Shown here one piece after another: positions 57,553-64,000 of a stretch of DNA of 64,000 bases. Every line of letters begins with the position of its first letter. The stretch's first letter is position 1. The notes below the pieces were generated by a model. That model saw only the letters and a program-made list of their open reading frames with translations, did no database searches and had not been told where the DNA came from. The stretch comes from an uncultured Opitutia bacterium (GTDB lineage: Bacteria; Verrucomicrobiota; Verrucomicrobiia; Opitutales; Opitutaceae), in NCBI GenBank assembly GCA_903827245.1, contig CAIKHO010000079.1, positions 31,442 to 95,441 of the forward strand. Reading direction: 5' to 3'. A program made the translations under genes and the position numbers.

Positions 57553-58131
57553 TCAGTTCTGCACCGCGCCCATCTTCTCGCCTTCGAGCAGATAGATGCC
57601 GGACAGGTAGCCGTTCTCGAACATCGCGCCGATCTTCAGCTCGCCGTAAAAGGCGATCGGCACGTCCATGAGCGGGGTCACTCCATGGCTCATCTTGACC
57701 ACGATCCATTCGTTGATGTTCGGCACCGTGCCGTAACAGCACATCATTGGATCCTTCAGCAGCAGGAATTCCGTCACGAGGCCCTTCTCCATCTTCACCG
57801 GCATCATGAAGCCGGTCACGATCACCTTGCGGCCGCTCCAGCTCTTCACCTCGGCCGGAATCTGTTCCTCGCCCGTCGGCGGCACTGCCTTGGGATCGAC
57901 CGCCGGGTCGAACGCAGGGGGAATGAATTTATAGGATCCGAGCCGGTCAAAACCGAGTTTGAGATAACCTTCGACCACTTCCGGCGGACCCTTGGTGGCT
58001 TCCGCAACCAGCGCTTTCATCGCGGCCGGCGCCGGGGCCGCAGCCACGGCGGGGTCCGCGGCCATGGCGTTCTGTCCCGACAGCAAGGAGGCCAAGATCA
58101 CGGACCAAAGAAGTGAAGGGCGGGGATTCAT
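57553..58131 (-). CDS. DUF3299 exported protein
   Basis: 192 residues: a signal peptide (LLWSVILASLLSGQNAMAAD), then VKSWSGRKVIVTGFMMPVKM, EFLLLKDPMMCCYGTVPNIN with a conserved Cys-Cys pair, and KIGAMFENGYLSGIYLLEG, the DUF3299 pattern. In several bacteria this family sits with a LolDE-like ABC transporter connected with zinc; the same arrangement occurs here with the genes at 58602 and 59959. ATG 58131. Confidence 0.8.
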   Translation of the reverse strand: MNPRPSLLWSVILASLLSGQNAMAADPAVAAAPAPAAMKALVAEATKGPPEVVEGYLKLGFDRLGSYKFIPPAFDPAVDPKAVPPTGEEQIPAEVKSWSGRKVIVTGFMMPVKMEKGLVTEFLLLKDPMMCCYGTVPNINEWIVVKMSHGVTPLMDVPIAFYGELKIGAMFENGYLSGIYLLEGEKMGAVQN

Positions 58132-58286
58132 CGGAGAGGAACCATAGGCATGACGCGGCAGAGGTCAAAAAGTTTGATTGATCCCCGGATTTTTTCCTCC
58201 CGTCGCAATCTCAGCCTCCACAAGACAGTTGCATCAGCGGATTGAAACAACCGTGGAGAGCAAGGGTTGGCCGGGCTCGGTCGGAG

Positions 58287-58447
58287 ACAATTTCACGCAG
58301 AGGCACAGGGAACGCAGAGCAAGGCATCCGAATCGATCTCTGCGCCCTCCGCGCCTCTGCGTGAAATTCCGGATTCGGAGCCCAACACGCTGCCTTACTC
58401 CGCGGCTTTGGGCCTCTGCGCGAAACCGGCCTGGTAGGATTGATCGC
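58287..58447. repeat. Long palindrome, family B, copy 4
   Basis: AATTTCACGCAGAGGCACAG pairs with CGCGCCTCTGCGTGAAATT, and the conserved B half follows (TTCCGGATTCGGAGCCCAAC to ACCGGCCTGGTAGGATTGAT). It fills much of the 470-base gap before the ABC permease gene. Confidence 0.8.
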
Positions 58448-58518
58448 AAACGCAATACGACCCAGTGGTCGGTCGTGTTGTGTTTTGCCGTCTTGATCCT
58501 AATTTCCAGCGCGAAGCT

Positions 58519-58565
58519 GTAGCCGGCCTCGTTGAGGCCGGCCCGGGGTCACCGACCCCGGCTAC
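58519..58565. repeat. REPIN-like palindrome, family H
   Basis: GTAGCCGGCCTCGTTGAGGC to CCGACCCCGGCTAC. The second copy is the inner palindrome at 45898-45943. Confidence 0.8.
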
Positions 58566-58601
58566 AACCAAGGCGGACGCAGATGCCCACGGATTTCCGG
58601 T

Positions 58602-59807
58602 TCACGAAACCGGCGCCAGCGTCTCGGCCACCGGGGTGCGATAGGCCTTGAAGGCCGGCACGACTCCGCCGAGGGCGCAGAGGGCGATCATGGCCAGGGG
58701 ACAGATCCACAGCACCGGATGCGGCGCGAACACCTCGAGCACGACGCCCGTCTGCGTGCGGATGATGCCCGCCACCCCGGCAAACAAGGCCAGATAAATC
58801 GCATAGCCCGCCACCGCGCCGAGCGCGCCGATGCAGGCCGCCTCCGCCACGACCGCGCCAAAGATCGTGCGCCGCCGCGCGCCGAGCGCGCGCAGGATGG
58901 CCAGGTCGCGCTGGCGGGCACTCATCGAGTTGTAGATGCTCGCGAGCACCGATCCCGCCGCGACCAGCGCCACCAGGTACGCCACCAGCGTGAGCACCTG
59001 GTCGAACCAGGAGATTTTCTGGAACAGCTCGGCGATGATCGCGCCCACGGGATAGGCCAGGGTGAGGCGGTTGCCCTGCTTGTTGTACAGCATGTCGAGC
59101 ATGAAGCCCGCGGTGGGCGCGCGCAGTTGCAGCAGCACCGCGCTCACGTCGGTGGCCGCCCGGGGATCATGCCCGCTCATCGTCTGCAGGCCGTGCAGCG
59201 GGATCCAGATCACGCGGTCCACCGGCGTGTTGGTCGGCTTGAGCACTCCGGTCACCGTGTAGGTTTCGGCGTGCTGGTTCTTCTCGTCGTAGACCAGTCC
59301 ATGGAAGGGATGGAACGTGTCGCCCACCTTCAGGCCGAGCCGCTCCGCCGCAAAGCTGCCGGCGACCGCCTCCTTGGCGTCGGGGTCGAAGATCTTTCCC
59401 CCGGCCTCCAGGGTGTATTTTTTCCCGGGCGCGTATTCCACGGTCTGGAACAGCTCCGGCAGCGTGCCCACGAGCCGGTAACCGCGCAGGTTGTCGCCGA
59501 CCGCGATCGGGATCGCCGCCTTCACCGCGGGGTGGCGCTTGATCATCTCGTAATCGGCGTAGGGCAGGTTGCCCGGTGAGGCCTCGAGGTGGAAGATGGC
59601 GTTGAGCACCAACTGCAGCTTCGAGCCGCGCGCACCGAGCACGGCGTCGAAGCCGGTCGTCGTCTGCGTGAACGCCGCCTGGGATTGCGTCTTCACCATC
59701 CAGACGCACATCAGCAGTCCGCTCGCCAGCGCGATGCTGCCGGCCGTGATGACGGTCGAGAGAGCGTGCTGGCGCAGGGAGCGGTAGATGATGAGGGGAA
59801 GGGTCAT
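58602..59807 (-). CDS. ABC transporter permease, FtsX/LolE-type
   Basis: 401 residues: one N-terminal helix (ALSTVITAGSIALASGLLM), a large extracytoplasmic domain (~45-270), then three C-terminal helices (VLTLVAYLVALVAAGSVLAS, AACIGALGAVAGYAIYLALF and LWICPLAMIALCALGGV) with MSARQRDLAILRALGARR between, as in FtsX/MacB permeases. ATG 59807 follows a palindrome separating it from the ATPase gene upstream. Likely a lipoprotein-, antibiotic- or metal-linked transporter with the ATPase at 59959. Confidence 0.82.
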   Translation of the reverse strand: MTLPLIIYRSLRQHALSTVITAGSIALASGLLMCVWMVKTQSQAAFTQTTTGFDAVLGARGSKLQLVLNAIFHLEASPGNLPYADYEMIKRHPAVKAAIPIAVGDNLRGYRLVGTLPELFQTVEYAPGKKYTLEAGGKIFDPDAKEAVAGSFAAERLGLKVGDTFHPFHGLVYDEKNQHAETYTVTGVLKPTNTPVDRVIWIPLHGLQTMSGHDPRAATDVSAVLLQLRAPTAGFMLDMLYNKQGNRLTLAYPVGAIIAELFQKISWFDQVLTLVAYLVALVAAGSVLASIYNSMSARQRDLAILRALGARRRTIFGAVVAEAACIGALGAVAGYAIYLALFAGVAGIIRTQTGVVLEVFAPHPVLWICPLAMIALCALGGVVPAFKAYRTPVAETLAPVS

Positions 59808-59818
59808 GGCGCGGGGCG

Positions 59819-59950
59819 AAGCTCCAAATTCCAACCTCCAAGCTCCAGTGAAATACCAAGCTGAAAAACCTCAGCCCACCGTCGCGAGTTACCCTTGGAA
59901 ATTGGATTTTGGAGCTTCATTGGAGCTTGGAGATTGGAATTTGGAGCTTC
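59819..59950. repeat. Long inverted repeat, family K
   Basis: GAAGCTCCAAATTCCAACC and TCCAAGCTCCAGTGAAAT on the left; ATTGGAGCTTGGAGATTGG and AATTTGGAGCTTC on the right. It lies between the ATPase and permease genes of one transporter. Confidence 0.85.
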
Positions 59951-59958
59951 AGGCGCCG

Positions 59959-60624
59959 TCAGGCGCCTTTCGCCGCGTTGATCTCCGCGAAATCCCTCCG
60001 CTGCTCGAACTGCGAGAGCACGCCCTCGTCGTGGCTGACGAGCAGCAAGGCCGCGCCGTTTTCGCGGCAGACCTCGCGGATGAGCGCGAGCGATTCGCCC
60101 GCGTGCTTGTGGTCGAGGTTGCCCGTCGGCTCGTCGGCCAGCACGAGCTTCGGCCGGTTCGCCAGCGCCCGCGCCACCGCCACGCGCTGCTGCTGCCCGG
60201 TCGAAAGCTGCCGCGGAAAATGGTCCAGCCGGTGGCCCAGCCCCACCCGCCCGAGCAGGTCGCGCGCGTGGGCCCGGTCCGCCCCGGGCCCGAACGACAT
60301 GCCCAGCACCACGTTCTCCAGCACCGTGTAGCCTTGGAGCAGGTTGAAGGTCTGGAAGATGTAGCCGATCTTTTCCGCCCGCAGCCGGTCGCGCCGGGGT
60401 TCGCCCAGCGCAGTCATCTCGGTGCCATCGATCGCCACCCGGCCGGAATCCGCCGCCAGGATGCCCGCGATCAGGTTCAGGAACGTCGTCTTGCCCGACC
60501 CACTCTCTCCGCGCAGCGCGAGCTGCGCGCCCGCCGCCAGCCCGAAGGCGGATACCCGCACGATCTCCACCCGGCCTCCTTCCGGCGAGGGATACGATTT
60601 CAGCAGGTCGGAGACGGCGAGCAT
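59959..60624 (-). CDS. ABC transporter ATP-binding protein, LolD/MacB-type
   Basis: 221 residues: Walker A GESGSGKTTFLNL, Q-loop region, signature LSTGQQQRVAVARAL, Walker B LVLADEPTGNLD and an H-loop in LLLVSHDEG. The size and motifs fit the LolD/FtsE group that drives FtsX-type permeases. The permease gene is 151 bases downstream across an inverted repeat. ATG 60624. Confidence 0.9.
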   Translation of the reverse strand: MLAVSDLLKSYPSPEGGRVEIVRVSAFGLAAGAQLALRGESGSGKTTFLNLIAGILAADSGRVAIDGTEMTALGEPRRDRLRAEKIGYIFQTFNLLQGYTVLENVVLGMSFGPGADRAHARDLLGRVGLGHRLDHFPRQLSTGQQQRVAVARALANRPKLVLADEPTGNLDHKHAGESLALIREVCRENGAALLLVSHDEGVLSQFEQRRDFAEINAAKGA

Positions 60625-60751
60625 GAGCGGTTAGGATGACATGACGTTGCCCGTTGACCAATCGTTTCGCGAAAAAAATCCGGTGGCTTCCTTGCCACCA
60701 TCGGGCCGGCGGTCATCCTGTTGATCCCTCCCGCGGACCGCATCCCTTCCC

Positions 60752-61732
60752 ATGCACTACACCCACCTCGGCCGCTCTGGCCTGCGCGTCTCCCGGCTCT
60801 GCCTCGGCACCATGAACTTCGGCACGCACACCGCCGAGGCCGACGCCTTTGCGATCATGGACCGGGCCGTCGAGCTTGGGATCAACTTCTTCGACACCTC
60901 CAACACCTATGGCCGGAGCGTGTCGCTCGGCCTGACCGAGTCTATCATCGGCCGCTGGCTCGCCCAAGGCGGCGGGCGCCGCGAGTATGTGGTGCTCGCG
61001 ACCAAGGTCTACGGCCAGATGTCCGGCCAGCTCCCGGATCCCAACCTCGACCGCGGCCTGTCGGCGCGGAAGATCATCCGCGGTTGCGAGGACAGCCTGC
61101 GCCGCCTGCAGACGGACCGTATCGATCTTTACCAGATGCACCACGTCGACCGCACCTGCCCGGTCGAGGAATGGCTCGACGCCATGGAGACGCTCAGGCG
61201 CCAGGGCAAAATCTACTATGTCGGCTCCAGCAATTTCGCGGGTTGGGACATCGCCGCCGCCGCGGCCACGGCGCAGCACACCCGCCAGGCCGGGCTCGTG
61301 AGCGAGCAGAGCGTGTACAGTCTTGCCAACCGCACCGTCGAGCTCGAGGTGCTGCCGGCCTGCCGCCATTTTGGCCTCGGGGTGATTCCCTGGAGCCCGC
61401 TGGGCGGCGGACTGCTGGGCGGGGTGCTCGCCAAGGCCGCGGCCGGCCGGCGCGCCACCGCCGACATGGAGCAAAAGGTCGCCCGGATGCGCCCGCAGCT
61501 CGAGGCTTACGAAAAGCTCTGCCGCGAGCGGGATGAAAAGCCGGCCGACATCGCCCTCGCATGGCTGCTGGCGAATCCCGCCGTCACCGCCCCCATCATC
61601 GGGCCGCGCACCCTGGAACACCTCACCGGCGCGCTGCGGGCGCTCGAGGTCAAGCTGGGCGACGACGTGATGAAAAAACTCGACGCCATTTTTCCCGGCC
61701 CGGGCGAGGCCCCGGTGGCGTACGCGTGGTGA
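60752..61732 (+). CDS. Aldo/keto reductase
   Basis: 326 residues of the AKR barrel: FFDTSNTYGRS (Asp and Tyr), VLATKVYGQM (Lys) and YQMHHVDRTC (His), then IPWSPLGGGLLGG and SEQSVYSLANR. It reduces an aldehyde or ketone with NADPH. It is near AKR subfamilies with broad substrates (YajO/Gpr-like). ATG 60752. It is divergent from the ABC transporter genes and precedes the DUF2062 gene by 57 bases. Confidence 0.87.
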   Translation: MHYTHLGRSGLRVSRLCLGTMNFGTHTAEADAFAIMDRAVELGINFFDTSNTYGRSVSLGLTESIIGRWLAQGGGRREYVVLATKVYGQMSGQLPDPNLDRGLSARKIIRGCEDSLRRLQTDRIDLYQMHHVDRTCPVEEWLDAMETLRRQGKIYYVGSSNFAGWDIAAAAATAQHTRQAGLVSEQSVYSLANRTVELEVLPACRHFGLGVIPWSPLGGGLLGGVLAKAAAGRRATADMEQKVARMRPQLEAYEKLCRERDEKPADIALAWLLANPAVTAPIIGPRTLEHLTGALRALEVKLGDDVMKKLDAIFPGPGEAPVAYAW

Positions 61733-61789
61733 GCGATACGAAGCGGCATTTTCCCGCGTCCGGCGCCGGCCGCCGCGCGTAACAAGACC

Positions 61790-62272
61790 ATGCCTTCCGT
61801 CCCGGCCCCGACCAAGCGTTCCTTCTGGCAGCGCCGCCTGGCCGACCCGGTCCGCGCGCTGTTTTTGCAAGGGGTCGCGCCGGACCGGGTCGCGCTCACC
61901 TTCGCCATCGGCACCGCCTGTTCGCTGCTGCCTTTCCTCGGTTTCACGTCGCTGCTCAACCTCGGGGTCGGCCTCTGGCTGCGGCTGAACCAACCGATCC
62001 TGCAGACGCTGAACCAGATCCTCGGTCCCGTGCAGCTCGTCCTGATCATCGCCTACGTGCGGGTCGGCGAAAAAATCTGGCAGGCCGCGCCGATGCCCAT
62101 CTCCGTCCCGCTCATCGTGCGGGCCTTCAAGGCCGACCCGTGGGCCTTCCTGCAACGCTTCGGCTGGACCGGCGTGCACGCCGCCACCGCGTGGGCGCTC
62201 AGCGTGCCGCTGATCATCGCGGGGATTTATTATCCGTTGCGGCCCGTGCTGCGGAAATTTGCGGCGCGGTAA
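61790..62272 (+). CDS. DUF2062 membrane protein
   Basis: 160 residues with two or three hydrophobic segments (ALTFAIGTACSLLPFLGFTS, LNQILGPVQLVLIIAYVRVG, HAATAWALSVPLIIAGIYY). The DUF2062 core FAIGTACSLLPFLGFTSLLN is clear. Function is unknown; in other bacteria it is often beside glycosyltransferases or lipid genes, none of which are here. ATG 61790. Confidence 0.75.
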   Translation: MPSVPAPTKRSFWQRRLADPVRALFLQGVAPDRVALTFAIGTACSLLPFLGFTSLLNLGVGLWLRLNQPILQTLNQILGPVQLVLIIAYVRVGEKIWQAAPMPISVPLIVRAFKADPWAFLQRFGWTGVHAATAWALSVPLIIAGIYYPLRPVLRKFAAR

Positions 62273-62294
62273 GCCGTCAATGCGGCCCGGGCCA

Positions 62295-62744
62295 TCAGCG
62301 CCAGACGCCCTCAATGAACACGTAGCCTTCGCCCCGCCGTTCCCAGCGCGGTGCCACCCACACGGCATTTACCCGCGGCGGCAGTTCCCAGTGGCCCTTC
62401 ACCCATTCGTGACGCCCGCCGCGCCACACCCAGTAGCCTTCAATCCAGACGTGGCGCGCCGAGGGCCGCTCCCGTTCCACCACCACTTCCCGGATCACCG
62501 GCGGCGGGGCAACCTTCACGACGACAACCTCGGTCCTCGGGGCGGGCACCTCCCTCACCACCACCGTTTCACGCGGAGGAGCGACTTCGACCACCGTGAC
62601 CGGCGGACGCGGACGCCGCGGGGCCTGCTCCACCACGCATCCCGTCCATCCGATGAGCAATCCGCCCAGTGCGGCGAGCCGCACGACATCAAGAATGACC
62701 GGACGGAGACGGGAAAAACGCGAACCAGCTGGGATTGAGTTCAT
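62295..62744 (-). CDS. YXWGXW-repeat exported protein (short paralogue)
   Basis: 149 residues. An N-terminal hydrophobic stretch ends LLIGWTGC, a likely lipobox. A Pro/Val-rich linker (VVEVAPPRETVVVREVPAPR) leads to one YXWGXW-type block: WIEGYWVWRGGRHEWVKGHW, then APRWERRGEGYVFIEGVWR. It is paralogous to the larger gene next to it (about 125 bases away). It may be a surface or periplasmic structural protein; the family function is unknown. ATG 62744. Confidence 0.7.
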   Translation of the reverse strand: MNSIPAGSRFSRLRPVILDVVRLAALGGLLIGWTGCVVEQAPRRPRPPVTVVEVAPPRETVVVREVPAPRTEVVVVKVAPPPVIREVVVERERPSARHVWIEGYWVWRGGRHEWVKGHWELPPRVNAVWVAPRWERRGEGYVFIEGVWR

Positions 62745-62813
62745 GGGACCATAGACGGCGATTTCGCCATGAAGTTGCGACGGTAATCATCAAAAACCCG
62801 TCAATTCAGGGCG

Positions 62814-62842
62814 AAAAAAACGGCGCGGAAAACTCCGCGCCG
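62814..62842 (-). terminator. Terminator after the long YXWGXW gene
   Basis: On the minus strand CGGCGCGGA pairs with TCCGCGCCG around AAAC-complement, followed by TTTTTTT. It lies about 26 bases past the stop of the gene ending at 62869. Confidence 0.85.
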
Positions 62843-62868
62843 TCGGGCTTCACGTGGGCCGCAGGTGC

Positions 62869-63825
62869 TCAGCGCCAGTAGCCCTCGACGAAAACAAAAC
62901 CGTCGCCGCGGCGGTCCCAGCGCGGCGCGACCCAGACCGAACGCCCGCGCGGCGGCAGCTCCCAATGGCTCGAGATCCACACCTGGCGTCCGCCCTGCCA
63001 GGCCCAGTAGCCCTCGATCAGGACATGGTGCGACGAAGGCCGCGCGACGATCACTTCATGGCGCGGCGGCGGCGGCGCTTCGCGGACGACAATGACTTCC
63101 CGCGAGGGCCGCTCGACCACCACTTCCCGCGGCGGCGGCGCGCCGATCCCGATCGAAACGCCCACGTCACGCCAGAAACCGTCGATGAGCACATACCCGT
63201 TGCCCCGGTGCTCCCAGCGCGGCTCCACCCAGACGGCGTGCTCGCGGGGCGGCAATTCCCAGTGGCCGCCAATCCAGACATGGCGTCCGGCGCGCCAGCC
63301 CCAGAATCCCGAAATCCAAATATGCGCCGGGGACGGCCGCTCGACAATGATCTCACGGTTGGGCGGTGGCGGCGGCACCTCGACCACCACCGTGTTGTCC
63401 GGCGCGGGAGCCGACTCGGCCGCGGACGCCAGCGGGGCCGCATCCTGCCAAAATCCCTCCACGAGCACGAATCCCTTGCCCTTGGCTTCCCAGTGCGGCT
63501 GCACCCAGCTGGCATTCGGCACGGGCGGCAGTTCCCAGTGGGCGGACACCCAGACATAGGCCCCCTCCTGCCAGCGCCAGTGGCCGGGAACCCATGCGTG
63601 CTGCGGCGAGGGCTGGTCCTCCGGGATTTCCTGCGCGACGGCCGGTTGCAGGGGTTTGTCGACGATCGGCGCCGGCGACATGCCTGGTGCATCCGGTACG
63701 GACGCCGTCTGGGCCAGGCTCAGGGACGGTGCGAGCAGGGCCAAGACAAGGCCGAGACCCAAGAGTTGGGCGGCGCACAACGCGATGCGAAGCGAGAGTC
63801 GGGTGGGAAAAGATGTGGAAGACAT
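62869..63825 (-). CDS. YXWGXW-repeat exported protein (three-repeat paralogue)
   Basis: 318 residues. A signal peptide (LLGLGLVLALLAPSLSLAQ) is followed by three copies of a ~45-residue YXWGXW-type block. Each begins WVPGHWRW, WISGFWGW or IEGYWAW, continues with a WxxxHWELPP core and ends GFVLVEGFW-like. Pro/Glu/Val/Arg linkers join the blocks. Probably a repetitive envelope protein. ATG 63825. It ends at a strong terminator and is a tandem relative of the 62295 gene. Confidence 0.75.
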   Translation of the reverse strand: MSSTSFPTRLSLRIALCAAQLLGLGLVLALLAPSLSLAQTASVPDAPGMSPAPIVDKPLQPAVAQEIPEDQPSPQHAWVPGHWRWQEGAYVWVSAHWELPPVPNASWVQPHWEAKGKGFVLVEGFWQDAAPLASAAESAPAPDNTVVVEVPPPPPNREIIVERPSPAHIWISGFWGWRAGRHVWIGGHWELPPREHAVWVEPRWEHRGNGYVLIDGFWRDVGVSIGIGAPPPREVVVERPSREVIVVREAPPPPRHEVIVARPSSHHVLIEGYWAWQGGRQVWISSHWELPPRGRSVWVAPRWDRRGDGFVFVEGYWR

Positions 63826-64000
63826 GACCGCTTAGACGCGATCACCCGGCGAAAGTTTTGGTTATTCGCGGATTTTCGTGGGTCTCAGAGGGAAGGCGCC
63901 TGGGGCGCGGTTCGCCTCCGGACTCACCGCGTCGGAGGGCTGAGTGGAAGGAGGGGAAGGATTGCTTGGGAAGGAAGAGTGCCGGGTTGAGCCTGCCCGC
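63826..64000. other. No recognisable feature
   Basis: The last 175 bases carry no supported gene or repeat; they may include the promoter of the YXWGXW gene on the minus strand. Confidence 0.4.

Noticed and set aside
60672..60701. Terminator-like hairpin (GGTGG/CCACC with seven A on the plus strand) before the LolD-type gene
   Set aside because: Five-base stem with eight-base loop and no upstream gene on that strand; too weak to call.

Overview
The window is GC-rich, gene-dense bacterial chromosome. Gene content (long-form deoC beside two ALDH-like genes, a bacterial deoxyhypusine-synthase-family protein, GTP-type PEP carboxykinase, YXWGXW-repeat proteins, two Amt/P-II sets, tandem PilT-type ATPases) and the general look suggest Verrucomicrobiota, probably Opitutaceae. 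That placement is an inference from gene families; there is no rRNA gene here. No tRNA, rRNA, CRISPR, prophage or transposase gene was recognised.

Layout. 1-5.6 kb: DEAD-box helicase cut by the window edge, two-domain VOC dioxygenase-like protein, two consecutive PilT-family motor ATPases, rhomboid protease. 5.8-13.5 kb: fused ATP-grasp/alpha-E protein, small exported proteins, a seven-EF-hand protein, an amidase, a coiled-coil protein coupled to a VOC protein. 13.7-20.3 kb: slyX, response regulator, thioredoxin-domain (YyaL-type) protein, deoxyhypusine-synthase-like protein, ABC-F ATPase. 20.6-28.9 kb: pyrimidine-nucleoside phosphorylase, methyltransferase, coiled-coil response regulator, NatAB-type ABC transporter, ribokinase, DUF1905/OmdA protein. 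29.5-34.1 kb: KdpE/KdpD-like pair, then amtB-glnK. 34.4-38 kb: deoC with a full ALDH and a truncated ALDH. 38-46.3 kb: Gfo/Idh/MocA-aldo/keto reductase fusion, TrmH methyltransferase, LapA-like protein, GH20-like hydrolase, XdhC/MobA-like pair. 46.4-52.4 kb: purEK, NhaD-like antiporter, second amtB-glnK cluster. 52.6-64 kb: pckG, CDF transporter, ACT protein, ABC transporter with a DUF3299 protein, aldo/keto reductase, DUF2062 protein, two YXWGXW proteins.

How the genes fit together. The clearest functional sets are ammonium uptake and sensing (two amtB-glnK clusters, each preceded by a near-identical sigma-54-type promoter), deoxyribose-phosphate breakdown (deoC plus ALDHs), purine synthesis (purEK with a GTGA overlap), an Na+/drug-type ABC exporter, and a possible metal-handling cluster (CDF, LolDE-like ABC, DUF3299).

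The most unusual property is between the genes. Most long intergenic gaps hold a long inverted repeat, and many fall into recurring families. Several begin with GTAG and end with CTAC like REP/REPIN elements. Some are nested inside others, and two sit in frame inside protein-coding genes (the YyaL-type gene and the MobA-like gene). No RAYT-type transposase is in the window that would explain them. Family letters (A to Q) used in the entries are local labels for this window only.
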